From an uncultured Caulobacteraceae bacterium (GTDB lineage Bacteria > Pseudomonadota > Alphaproteobacteria > Caulobacterales > Caulobacteraceae), in NCBI GenBank assembly GCA_937138625.1, contig CAKZPF010000009.1, forward strand, positions 1 through 64,000: a DNA stretch of 64,000 nt. The letters run 5' to 3'. The notes beneath the pieces were generated by a model. The model was not told where the DNA came from. It saw only the letters and a program-made list of their open reading frames with translations, and did no database searches. Below, piece by piece: positions 7,655-17,743 of the stretch. Both the position numbers and the translations under genes were made by a program. How positions within the stretch are numbered: the first letter of the stretch is position 1; each line of letters starts with the position of its first letter.

Positions 7655-10003
7655 CTAGTCCCACCACACGTCTACACGCTGTTCCGGTGGTAGATACATT
7701 TCATCCTGCGGAGAGACATCAAAGGACTCATACCACGGATCGAAGTTGCGCAGGATGCCATTGGTGCGCAAATCATCAGGTGAATGCGGGTCTGTCATCA
7801 CTTGGTTCCGCAATGAGCCCTCGCGACGTTTGGCCCGGTGAGACTGCGCATACGACATGAAAAAGCGCTGATCCCCTGTCAGACCATTGATCACTGGGGC
7901 TTCTTGGCCATTCAGAGAAATCTGATAAGCCTCATAAGCGATATATAGCCCGACCAGATCACCAATATTTTCGCCCAAGGTCAGCTCGCCATTGACGTTC
8001 AGCCCCGGCAGCGGTTCGTATTGATTGAACTGTTCAACAAGGCCAGACACGCGGCGTTCAAACTCGGCGCGGGTTTCGCTTGTCCACCAGTTTTGCAAAC
8101 GCCCCGCTTCGTCAAACTGCGAGCCCATATCATCAAAGGCATGGCCCATTTCGTGGCCGATGGTCGAGCCAATGGCCCCATAATTGACCGCAGGGTCCGC
8201 ATTGGGATCATAGTTTGGCGCCTGTAAGTAGCCAGCCATAAAGACGATCTTGTTGCGACTAGGGATAAAGTGGGCGTTCACCTCTTGCGGTGGGCTGAGC
8301 CATTCCCCCTGGTTCACAGGTTCCTTGAACTCGCGCGTAGATTTTTCCATTTCATACTGCCGCAAGCGCCGTTCATTGCCCGCTGCATCGCCAGGGCGGA
8401 TATCGACCTGGGAGTAATCTTTCCAGTTTTCGTCTGATGGATAGCCCACCTCGGCCCACATTTTATCCAACTTGGTCAGGGCTGCGGCTTTGGTTTGCTC
8501 ATCCAGCCAGGTGTTGTCTTGGAACACTTGATGATAGGCCATTCGCAGATTTTCGACTAAGCCTTCAATGTCTTGCTTGTAGGCCGCGGGGAAGTGCTTC
8601 TCGACATAGTATTTGCCGATGGCTTCGCCCAGGCTGTCATTCAACTTGGCAAAGGCCATGCGCTCGCGCGGGGTTTGTTGTGGATAGCCATATTTGGGCT
8701 TCACATACATTTCAAAGCGGGCGTCTTGAAACGCTTCGGGCAACAGACTGACCGCACCGTTCAGCAGCTGAAACGTCATATGGGCTTGCCAGACATCAAT
8801 GGGGGTGTCTTCGATCAAATCCGCCATTTTTTGGAAGTCTTTCAGCTCGACGGCCGCAAAGTGATCATGCTCGGGCAGCTTGCCACTTTTGAACAACAGA
8901 TCCCAATCATAGTTGGGGGCACTGGCCTTCAGCTGTTCAAAATTCACCGGGTTATAAGTGGCCACCGGATTTCGATATTGCTCCTTCGGCCAGGTCAATT
9001 TGGCCATTTCGGTCTCAAGGTCCAAAATTTTCTGGGCGTAGTCCTGTGCCTCTTCGGCAGTGTATTGACCTGAGTATTCGAGGGCATAGGCCGTGAAGGC
9101 CTTGAAGGCTTCGCGAACCTCGGCATGTTCATCTTTCAGGTAATAATCGCGGCTACCGCTGCCCTGGATCAAACCGCCAAAGCCAACATAGATGGTCTTT
9201 TTGGTGGGATCCAATTTATCGACACCAATGCCAAAATCCAACGGCGCGCTATAGCCGCGCATGCCGGATTGACCAAAGGCCCGGATCAAATCATCGCGGG
9301 TTGCGATATTGGCGATAAAGTCCAGGTCCTCTTGGAACGGGGTCAGGCCGGCAGCGTTAATGGCCTCCATATCGATAAAAGCATTGAAGTAATCTTTGAT
9401 CTTTTTCGCGTCAGACCCTTCAGGGTGATCACCGGTTAAAATGTCTTCGGTGATGGCCTGCACATCCCCCAAGGTGCTGTAATAGATATCAGTGGTCACC
9501 CCGAGCCCAGCCTTGTCATCAGGAATCACCGTGTTTTTCTGCCAGGTGCCATTGACATAGGTGTAAAAATCATCACCGGGGTCCACGCTGCGATCCATGG
9601 CGCCCATGTCCAGACCCCACTCGCCCACTTGGGGTTTGGGGTAGTCTTTCAAAACCACACGACGATCGGCGTTGCTGACCAAATTGGCCCGCGACCCTGC
9701 CTGGGTTTCATCGGCATCCAAGGCCGCTTGCACCATCAGCTCGCCGTCGGCCTCAACCAGCATATAGGGATCCGCATCCCCATCGCCATCCATATCCAGG
9801 CGAGCATAAGCCGTGCGCGTGCCCTGATCGTCTTTGGTCATATCGATCTGGTGACGCTTGCCTGTGGCGCCATCGACATAAATCAATTTGTCTTTTCTGG
9901 ACTTGAAAATGATCTTGTCTTCGATGCCATCAAAGCTGCCATCGGCCTGCTGAACATCAGCGGTGAAAACATAACGATTGGGTAGGCTATCCCCTGTGCG
10001 CAT
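7655..10003 (-). CDS. M13-family zinc metallopeptidase with N-terminal DxDxDG domain
   Basis: A 782-residue neprilysin/PepO-like peptidase. HEMGH lies at residues 617-621 and the third zinc ligand in ENIGD at 678-682 (usual form ENxAD, with Ala replaced by Gly). The family region starts near residue 120 (GDDFYTYVNGTWQ). Before it sits an added domain of about 110 residues with no signal peptide, whose loop DMDGDGDADP starts at residue 70. The same domain makes up the small proteins at 13611 and 61948. GGAGG precedes the ATG at good spacing, so the start is well supported. M13 enzymes are normally exported, so either this one stays in the cytoplasm or the N-terminal domain serves another export route. 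Confidence 0.92.
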   Translation of the reverse strand: MRTGDSLPNRYVFTADVQQADGSFDGIEDKIIFKSRKDKLIYVDGATGKRHQIDMTKDDQGTRTAYARLDMDGDGDADPYMLVEADGELMVQAALDADETQAGSRANLVSNADRRVVLKDYPKPQVGEWGLDMGAMDRSVDPGDDFYTYVNGTWQKNTVIPDDKAGLGVTTDIYYSTLGDVQAITEDILTGDHPEGSDAKKIKDYFNAFIDMEAINAAGLTPFQEDLDFIANIATRDDLIRAFGQSGMRGYSAPLDFGIGVDKLDPTKKTIYVGFGGLIQGSGSRDYYLKDEHAEVREAFKAFTAYALEYSGQYTAEEAQDYAQKILDLETEMAKLTWPKEQYRNPVATYNPVNFEQLKASAPNYDWDLLFKSGKLPEHDHFAAVELKDFQKMADLIEDTPIDVWQAHMTFQLLNGAVSLLPEAFQDARFEMYVKPKYGYPQQTPRERMAFAKLNDSLGEAIGKYYVEKHFPAAYKQDIEGLVENLRMAYHQVFQDNTWLDEQTKAAALTKLDKMWAEVGYPSDENWKDYSQVDIRPGDAAGNERRLRQYEMEKSTREFKEPVNQGEWLSPPQEVNAHFIPSRNKIVFMAGYLQAPNYDPNADPAVNYGAIGSTIGHEMGHAFDDMGSQFDEAGRLQNWWTSETRAEFERRVSGLVEQFNQYEPLPGLNVNGELTLGENIGDLVGLYIAYEAYQISLNGQEAPVINGLTGDQRFFMSYAQSHRAKRREGSLRNQVMTDPHSPDDLRTNGILRNFDPWYESFDVSPQDEMYLPPEQRVDVWWD

Positions 10004-10173
10004 TCTGCGATCCTCCGTGTATCAAACTGCGGACAGCACTGTTGCGCATTGCCGATGGGCGCGCAAGAGAGAATGCACACCTAACACGGCGGTATCATGA
10101 CGACTGTTTAGCGATTACTAATTTTTAGATACACTCAACCGCTAAATCGTTCAGAGACCCTGTATAGACCCCA

Positions 10174-10213
10174 CAAAAAAAGCCCCCCGTACCAAGGGAT
10201 ACGGAGGGCTTTT
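10174..10213 (-). terminator. Rho-independent terminator after the second M13 gene
   Basis: Read on the minus strand, an AGCCCTCCGTA stem pairs with TACGGGGGGCT (one mismatch) and is followed by a run of T. It lies about 20 bp after the stop of the gene at 10233 and insulates the next M13 gene. Confidence 0.85.
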
Positions 10214-10232
10214 AAACGTCAGGATCTGCAGT

Positions 10233-12368
10233 TTACCACAAACGGATGCGTTTCTCCGTTGGCAAATACAGAGCCTGATCCTTTTTCACATCAAAGGCTT
10301 GGTACCATGCGTCCATGTTGCGCACCACACCGTTGACCCGGAACATGGCCGGTGAGTGCGGATCCGTCAGGGTGCGTTCGCGCAGAGCATCTTCGCGGTA
10401 TTTGGATTGCCAGACCTGCGCCCAACCCATGAAGAACCGCTGGTCCCCCGACTTGCCGTCGATCACAGGGGCCTCTTTGCCGTTGAGCGACATTTGATAG
10501 GCATGATACGCCACCGTTAGACCCGCAAGGTCAGCGATGTTTTCACCCAAGGTCAGCTCGCCATTGACATACAGTCCCGGCACGGCCTCGAAGCTTGCAT
10601 ATTGTGCCACCAGCTCTTTGGCTTTTTTGTCAAAGGCCACACGGTCAGCCTTGGTCCACCAATCCCGCAAGCGACCCTCTTCGTCAAACTGCGAGCCACT
10701 GTCATCGAAACCATGGCTGATTTCATGGCCAATTACGGCCCCGATACCACCATAGTTCACAGCCGGATCGGCATAGGGGTCAAAGAACGGTGGCTGCAAA
10801 ATAGCGGCAGGGAAGACGATTTCGTTGGCGGTGGGGTTGTAGTAGGCGTTCACCGTCTGTGGCGTCATGTGCCACTCTTTGTCATCCACGGGGCCATCCA
10901 GTTTGGCGACCTCATAGGCATAGTTGTTGCGACGCACGCGCATGGCGTTGCCGGCCGCATCATCCGCCCGCACCATCAGATCGTCATAATCCCGCCAGTT
11001 CTCTGGGTAGGCAATTTTTGGGGTGAAGGTCGACAGCTTTTTCAAGGCCGCCTTTTTGGTATCGGCCCCCATCCAATCGAGCCCTTTGATGCGCACCTCA
11101 TAGGCCTTCATCAGATTGGCCACCAAGGCGTCCATTTTTTCTTTGGCTTCAGGTGGGAAGTGGCGGGCAACATAGATCTCGCCGACAGCCTCGCCAAGGC
11201 CTTGTTCCACGGCGCTGACGGCACGCTTCCAGCGGGCGCGTTGTTCGGGCTGACCTTTCAAGGTTTTGCCATAGAAGGCAAAGGTAGCGTCATCAAAGAC
11301 CTTGGGCATCACACTGGCGTTCGAGGCCATGTAGTGGAATGCCAAGTACGACCGCCAGGTCGACAAGGGCGTGTCTTTGACAATTTCGGCCAATTTCGGA
11401 AAGGCCGATTTTTCGGACACCACAAACTGCTTCAGATGCCCCACATCGCCAGCATCCAACATGGCTTGCCAGTCGATACCGGGCGCAAAGCTTTGCAGCT
11501 CGGCGGTGGTCATGGGATTGTAAGTGGCTACAGGATCGCGTTGTTTCTCAGGCGGCCAATGCGCCTCAGCGATTTTGCGCTCGAGCTTATAGATCTCCAG
11601 GGCATGATCACCGGGATTTTCAAACCCGGCATAGTGCATCATGGTGTTGATGTAGTTGATATAGGCTTGGCGGAAGCCATCGTACTTCTCGCCATCCTTC
11701 AGATAATAATCCCGGTTGGGCATCCCCAGACCACTTTGGCTGAGATAAACAGCATAGCTATCGGGGTCTTTCATATCAGCCCAGATATAGCCGCCAATGG
11801 GGCTGTCCCAGCCGCGCTTGCCCGACTCGCCGAACGCTTCTGATAACTCGGCATAGCTGTCGATGTTGGCGATATCCCGCAGATCGCTTTTAAACGGTGC
11901 CAGACCTTTGTCCTCGATCAGGTCCGTATTCATGAACGCGTTATAAAGCGCCCCGATTTTGTCGGCCCCTTCGCTGTCCAGCTGCCCTGTGGCGGCGTCA
12001 TCAATGATGGTTTTCACGCGCTCTTCCGAGAGGTCCCGCAGTTTGTAAAACGACCCCCAATAGGACTTGTCCGAAGGGATTTCCGTCTTTTCCACCCAGG
12101 TGCCATTGGCGTGCATGAAAAAGTCGTCACCAGGCTTGACCTCGGGATTTTTTGAACCCAGATCCACACCCCAGGTGCCCAAGGCGGGCTTGCCCATGGT
12201 GATGTTTTTATCGCCATGATGATGGCCATGCTTGGCCATGGTCTCGGATTTGTGTTCCGCTTTGGCTTTATAATCGGCCTTGTTCTTACAGTCTGTACAA
12301 GCGGCGTGCGCATGGGCCGCCATCAACAGAACCGATGCCGCCGTGGCGGCCAACAGTTTCGTTTTCAT
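10233..12368 (-). CDS. M13-family zinc metallopeptidase, Sec-exported
   Basis: A 711-residue M13 endopeptidase with a clear signal peptide (MKTKLLAATAASVLLMAAHAHA, cleaved after AHA). A short Cys- and His-rich leader with CTDC and HGHHHG follows and could hold metal. Zinc ligands are in HEISH (548-552) and ENIAD (from 609). The NAYYNPTANEIVFPAAILQPP block is typical of M13. It likely degrades peptides in the periplasm or outside the cell. It is a paralogue of the gene at 7655, sharing most of the catalytic domain, but it lacks the DxDxDG domain. The terminators on both sides suggest a separate transcript. Confidence 0.94.
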   Translation of the reverse strand: MKTKLLAATAASVLLMAAHAHAACTDCKNKADYKAKAEHKSETMAKHGHHHGDKNITMGKPALGTWGVDLGSKNPEVKPGDDFFMHANGTWVEKTEIPSDKSYWGSFYKLRDLSEERVKTIIDDAATGQLDSEGADKIGALYNAFMNTDLIEDKGLAPFKSDLRDIANIDSYAELSEAFGESGKRGWDSPIGGYIWADMKDPDSYAVYLSQSGLGMPNRDYYLKDGEKYDGFRQAYINYINTMMHYAGFENPGDHALEIYKLERKIAEAHWPPEKQRDPVATYNPMTTAELQSFAPGIDWQAMLDAGDVGHLKQFVVSEKSAFPKLAEIVKDTPLSTWRSYLAFHYMASNASVMPKVFDDATFAFYGKTLKGQPEQRARWKRAVSAVEQGLGEAVGEIYVARHFPPEAKEKMDALVANLMKAYEVRIKGLDWMGADTKKAALKKLSTFTPKIAYPENWRDYDDLMVRADDAAGNAMRVRRNNYAYEVAKLDGPVDDKEWHMTPQTVNAYYNPTANEIVFPAAILQPPFFDPYADPAVNYGGIGAVIGHEISHGFDDSGSQFDEEGRLRDWWTKADRVAFDKKAKELVAQYASFEAVPGLYVNGELTLGENIADLAGLTVAYHAYQMSLNGKEAPVIDGKSGDQRFFMGWAQVWQSKYREDALRERTLTDPHSPAMFRVNGVVRNMDAWYQAFDVKKDQALYLPTEKRIRLW

Positions 12369-12395
12369 ACTTCTCCCCTATCCTTTGGTGAATCG

Positions 12396-12428
12396 AAAAA
12401 CCGCGCGCAGTATGCGACAGCGCGCGGT
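12396..12428 (-). terminator. Rho-independent terminator after the 12461 gene
   Basis: Minus-strand reading gives the 9-bp stem ACCGCGCGC/GCGCGCGGT with an 11-base loop, followed by TTTT. It sits between the stop of the 12461 gene and the start of the second M13 gene. Confidence 0.8.
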
Positions 12429-12460
12429 CGATGTCTCTTAAAACTTAGTTAGATTTTATC

Positions 12461-13021
12461 TTAAAGGCCATAGCCCCCAGGTTCAGAGGCTGGTGAGGAC
12501 CAATCAACACGCTGCACTATGGGATTATCAGCGCCGAAATCAATGGTGCGATGTTCTTCGACATGTACGGTTTTATGAACCAGATCGTGCAAGATCTCGC
12601 CGACAAGGGTCCCGATATAGGGGGCCGATCCATCCGACGCCCAATAGGTGCGGGTAATGGTGACGAAATCATCAACCTGGCCATCCCCGTCATAATCCAT
12701 CCATTCACGAATGGTCTCTTGGTGCCCATCACGAGCCTTGGCTGAAAAGACCGAAACATCAGTCTCATAGCTCAGCTCCTGCTCGAACCTCAGATAGGGT
12801 ATGCCATTCTTTAAAACCAGATTTGCTTGCCCACCCGAACCATATAATGGATCTCCCTCGGTGGGGTTGGCCGCCACGCATTCAATGTACGGCGCGCCAC
12901 CCGATTCCGTCATGGGCACTTTATATGTTTCAACGCCTTTTGCGCGGCGAATGGAAAAGGTGGCCGTATTCGTATGAGCCACACGCTGAGCCTCAGGCCC
13001 TGTGGACAATCCGGGTTTCAT
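12461..13021 (-). CDS. Small protein with DxDxDG loop, unknown function
   Basis: A 186-residue protein with no signal peptide or membrane segment. The loop MDYDGDGQVDDF (first Asp at residue 109) matches the calcium-loop type seen in several proteins of this window. Its N-terminal half does not align clearly with the others, so it is a looser member of the group. It lies upstream of the exported M13 gene on the same strand, with a terminator between them. No function is assigned. Confidence 0.65.
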   Translation of the reverse strand: MKPGLSTGPEAQRVAHTNTATFSIRRAKGVETYKVPMTESGGAPYIECVAANPTEGDPLYGSGGQANLVLKNGIPYLRFEQELSYETDVSVFSAKARDGHQETIREWMDYDGDGQVDDFVTITRTYWASDGSAPYIGTLVGEILHDLVHKTVHVEEHRTIDFGADNPIVQRVDWSSPASEPGGYGL

Positions 13022-13119
13022 GTCAGCCCCCTGGTCAAGGCAATAAACAATTAGGATACAATATGGATTTTATTTGCAATTGCAACAGTTTTTATACGGA
13101 TAATATTTTGAGACGCCCT

Positions 13120-13605
13120 CTAGGGCCGTCCGTCATGATCGCCTTTGAGTTGCGTGGGGGCGTCTGCCCACCACTGATCGCCGATCTCTTGATTGCGTTT
13201 GGGGTGCAGCGGATAATGCACGCCTGCGCCCTTGATGCGCTCGCCACCCACCAGCAAACGCACCGTCTGGTCTGAGGTGTTCAAAATGGTATGGGCAATG
13301 CCTGTACCGGCTGGGAAGCCGACAAAATCACCCGGCCCCAAAGCGTGCAATTCCCCATCGATCCAAGCCTGGGGGTGACCTTCGAGGACAAAGACAAATT
13401 CCTCCTCGTCGCGTTCGGCATGGGGCCAAGAGGTGCGGCGACCCGGCGGCAAGGTTTCCACATGCACACCCAAACGCGTCAACCCCGCCAAGCGACCCAC
13501 TGGTGCGCCAATGGACAACCGCTCATCATCGCCAGGATAGGTGGCGGTGTCGGGCTCCTGGACGTCTTGGTAGTTGAGAATGAACGGGGGGCGGCTGGAC
13601 ATCAT
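13120..13605 (-). CDS. Cupin-domain protein
   Basis: A 161-residue single-domain cupin. The two cupin motifs are visible: WPHAERDEEEFVFVLEGHPQ (motif 1, with His, Glu and Glu in ligand positions) and PAGTGIAHTILN (motif 2, with His). Such proteins bind a metal and often a small acid or sugar; the substrate cannot be told from sequence. It follows the DxDxDG protein at 13611 with only five bases between, so they probably form one transcript. Confidence 0.85.
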   Translation of the reverse strand: MMSSRPPFILNYQDVQEPDTATYPGDDERLSIGAPVGRLAGLTRLGVHVETLPPGRRTSWPHAERDEEEFVFVLEGHPQAWIDGELHALGPGDFVGFPAGTGIAHTILNTSDQTVRLLVGGERIKGAGVHYPLHPKRNQEIGDQWWADAPTQLKGDHDGRP

Positions 13606-13610
13606 GCCCC

Positions 13611-14195
13611 TTAGTCTATCGGCTGGCCAAAATAAACAACGACAGCTTTATGCTCATAGGTTTCATCGGTATGGGCCTTTATGGCATCAGCAAACGCGGC
13701 CCGAAAGGGCTCCCTACGATCATTGTAATACCCATAAGCATACAGGCCGTTGCCTTCGATGCGTTCCATTTCCCCGTCACCGTTCAGATCCCGATAACGC
13801 GTGCCCACCTCCGGCAGGCCGGTGAAACTCGAAATGGCGTGATTGACCCCGGTGATGGCATCGTATTCCCGGCTGGACATACCCCACAACAGGGCACGCG
13901 GGGTGCCGCCGCTGGATTGTTCGCTGTGGCGCAGCTGATCCGCATAGAGTGTGACGGGATCGGCTCGGCCGTCCTTGTCCAAATCCACGGCCCACCCCGT
14001 CAGCAACGCGCCTTCAGTTTCCGACACGGGCAGGTTATCTGCAATCACCGTATTGGTCTCGCCATCGATTACCCGTACCGTGCGCGCCTGCGGATCAAAC
14101 ACAACGGTGTCCAACACGCCATCGAACCATGACGCGTCCGTGCTGGACACGGCCACATCTACAACAAATTCAAAATTGGGTACGGTCTGTGACAT
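13611..14195 (-). CDS. Stand-alone DxDxDG-domain protein
   Basis: A 194-residue protein that matches the N-terminal domain of the M13 peptidase at 7655. Shared features in order are VPNFEFVVDV against LPNRYVFTADV, FDGVLDTVVF against FDGIEDKIIF, and the loop DLDKDGRADP against DMDGDGDADP. A second loop, DLNGDGEMER, follows. With the ATG at 14195 the first loop starts at residue 71, against 70 in the peptidase, which favours this start over the GTG at 14219. It has no signal peptide. It probably forms an operon with the cupin. Confidence 0.72.
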   Translation of the reverse strand: MSQTVPNFEFVVDVAVSSTDASWFDGVLDTVVFDPQARTVRVIDGETNTVIADNLPVSETEGALLTGWAVDLDKDGRADPVTLYADQLRHSEQSSGGTPRALLWGMSSREYDAITGVNHAISSFTGLPEVGTRYRDLNGDGEMERIEGNGLYAYGYYNDRREPFRAAFADAIKAHTDETYEHKAVVVYFGQPID

Positions 14196-14235
14196 GCCCA
14201 TAGACAAGAATTTTGTCACCCATTTGTCAAGGGCA

Positions 14236-14269
14236 CAAAAAAACAGGCCGGTGCGAACACCGACCTGTT
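14236..14269 (-). terminator. Rho-independent terminator of the groESL operon
   Basis: Minus-strand hairpin AACAGGTCGGTG / CACCGGCCTGTT with one mismatch and loop TTCG, then a run of seven T. It lies about 90 bp after the groEL stop. Confidence 0.82.
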
Positions 14270-14356
14270 TGATAGGCTTTTGCTATGGATCCCCGCACTT
14301 TTTATTAAGACGGGCTCGCAGGTGCTCACCCTACGCGCGGGGATGAACGGTGGGGC

Positions 14357-16018
<1,662 letters not shown>

Positions 16019-16043
16019 TTAGATTGGATAGATTCAGATGGAC

Positions 16044-16334
16044 CTAGGCCACAACGCCCAGGATGTCGCTTTCTTTCATGATCAACAGGTCATCACCATT
16101 GATCTTAACCTCTGTGCCTGACCACTTGCCAAACAACACTTTGTCGCCGGGCCTCACATCCAAGGCCATGACTTTGCCGTCATCACCACGAACGCCTGAG
16201 CCCACGGCCACAATTTCCCCCTCTTGGGGCTTTTCTTGAGCGGTATCGGGGATGATGATCCCACCTTTGGTTTTGCTTTCTTCTTCAACGCGTTTCACCA
16301 ACACGCGATCGTGAAGCGGACGAAAACTTGACAT
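16044..16334 (-). CDS. groS: Co-chaperonin GroES
   Basis: A 96-residue co-chaperonin that caps GroEL. It begins [26 protein letters not shown], with the mobile-loop region, and ends [25 protein letters not shown] stands six bases before the ATG. First gene of the groESL operon, with the CIRCE operator 46-72 bp upstream. Confidence 0.99.
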   Translation of the reverse strand: MSSFRPLHDRVLVKRVEEESKTKGGIIIPDTAQEKPQEGEIVAVGSGVRGDDGKVMALDVRPGDKVLFGKWSGTEVKINGDDLLIMKESDILGVVA

Positions 16335-16379
16335 TGCAGTCCTCCTTGCATCGAGACATTTGTCATCAACAGATCAGCC

Positions 16380-16406
16380 TTAGCACTCGGCACATCCAAG
16401 TGCTAA
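16380..16406 (-). promoter_or_regulatory. CIRCE operator (HrcA-binding site)
   Basis: The left arm TTAGCACTC (16380-16388), a 9-base spacer and the right arm AAGTGCTAA (16398-16406) match the CIRCE consensus TTAGCACTC-N9-GAGTGCTAA except for one base. Its position just before groES is the standard one. No hrcA gene is in this window. Confidence 0.93.
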
Positions 16407-16493
16407 CATCACGGACTGCAGGTAGGGGGGCACCCCCAAACTGTCAAGGGCGCGGCCCAAAAATTTTTCGCTTAAATTTTATCCCACCCCGTA

Positions 16494-16976
16494 TCAGCCA
16501 CGAGAGCGAGACGCCCGGCGCGCCTGAAAAAAATCTTTCAGCAGCGCCCCAGACTCGGCGGCCAACACCCCACGACCCACATCGGGCTTCCAATGACAAC
16601 TTGGGCTTTTGAAAAAGCGCACACCGTGATCAACTGCCCCGCCCTTTTCATCGGCCGCGCCATAGACCAACCGTCGGATGCGCGCGTGGGAAATGGCACC
16701 GGCGCACATGGTGCAGGGCTCGAGCGTCACATAAAGGTCCAACCCCGTCAGGCGGTAATTGCCCACGGCTTCGGCTGCACGCCGCAGGGCCACCATTTCG
16801 GCATGGGCCGAGGGGTCATGGCTGGCCACGGGCTGATTGTGGGCCTGGGCGATGATCTGGTCCGTGGCGGGGTCATAGACCACGGCCCCCACGGGCACCT
16901 CCCCCAAACGCGAAGCCGCTTGCGCTTGCTCCAGCGCTGTGCGCATAAGGGTTTCATCATCCGGAGTGTGCAACAT
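16494..16976 (-). CDS. tadA: tRNA-specific adenosine deaminase
   Basis: Converts the wobble adenosine of tRNA-Arg(ACG) to inosine. The 160-residue protein has the zinc/catalytic motif HAEMVALRRA and the cysteine pair PCTMCAGAI. The start at 16976 has GAGG eight bases upstream. That start shares the tetranucleotide CATG with the start of the divergent rluB-like gene. A later ATG at 16946 (MRTALEQAQ) would also fit the family length but has a weak ribosome site. Confidence 0.93.
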   Translation of the reverse strand: MLHTPDDETLMRTALEQAQAASRLGEVPVGAVVYDPATDQIIAQAHNQPVASHDPSAHAEMVALRRAAEAVGNYRLTGLDLYVTLEPCTMCAGAISHARIRRLVYGAADEKGGAVDHGVRFFKSPSCHWKPDVGRGVLAAESGALLKDFFQARRASRSRG

Positions 16977-17706
16977 GTCTCAAACCTCGTCTCCCCCAGG
17001 CATACGCCTGAACAAGGCCCTTGCGCAAGCCGGGCTGGGGTCGCGGCGTGGCGTCGAGGCCTTGATCACCGCCGGCCGCGTCCAAGTCAATAATGCCACC
17101 GCCGACCTTGGCACCCGTGTGCAGGACAGTGACCTGATCACTTTGGATGGCAAGCCTGTTCAGGTGAACACCGACATCCGGTTGTGGCTGTATCACAAGC
17201 CCCGCGGCCATGTGACCACCCACAAAGACCCCGAGGGCCGCCCCACCGTTTTTGATAACCTGCCCCCCCAGATGCCACGGGTGATTTCTGTTGGCCGGCT
17301 GGATGTGAACACCGAGGGGCTTTTGCTGCTGACCACATCGGGCGATTTGGCGCGCCATTTGGAACTGCCCAAACATGGCTATGAGCGCACCTATCGGGTG
17401 CGGGTGCGCGGCGATGTCGACCCCAAGGCCCTGGATGGTCTGAAAAATGGTCTGAGTGTGGATGGCGTTCACTATGGCCCCATCGAGGCCAAACTCGAGA
17501 CCCAGATGCCCAGCAACGCTTGGCTTGTGATCCGCATCCGCGAAGGCAAAAATCGCGAGGTGCGCAAGATTTGCGAACACCTGGGCCATACCGTCAATCG
17601 CCTGATCCGCGTGGGCTTTGGGCCCTTTGCTTTGGGCACCCTGCCCGAAGGGCAAGCCCAGGAAATCAAGGGCCGCGCCTTGAAAGAATTGACCCAACAC
17701 ATTTAA
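16975..17706 (+). CDS. rluB: RsuA/RluB-family 23S rRNA pseudouridine synthase
   Basis: Makes pseudouridine in rRNA. An S4-like RNA-binding domain at the N-terminus (RLNKALAQAGLGSRRGVEALI) is followed by the catalytic domain with GRLDVNTEGLLLLTTSGDLA, which holds the catalytic Asp, and KNREVRKICEHLG. The length of 243 residues and the S4 domain fit RluB or RsuA; RluB is the likelier choice. GGAG stands eight bases before the ATG at 16975. An upstream ATG at 16939 would add 12 residues foreign to the family. The start overlaps that of tadA on the other strand. Confidence 0.88.
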   Translation: MSQTSSPPGIRLNKALAQAGLGSRRGVEALITAGRVQVNNATADLGTRVQDSDLITLDGKPVQVNTDIRLWLYHKPRGHVTTHKDPEGRPTVFDNLPPQMPRVISVGRLDVNTEGLLLLTTSGDLARHLELPKHGYERTYRVRVRGDVDPKALDGLKNGLSVDGVHYGPIEAKLETQMPSNAWLVIRIREGKNREVRKICEHLGHTVNRLIRVGFGPFALGTLPEGQAQEIKGRALKELTQHI

Positions 17707-17743
17707 TCTTGATTTTTTTAATTTGTATTATATGTTTCACTTT

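Noticed and set aside
10602-11843. Open frame of 413 codons on the plus strand opposite the M13 gene
   Set aside because: Opposite a firmly assigned peptidase, no ribosome site, low-complexity His/Gly-rich product.
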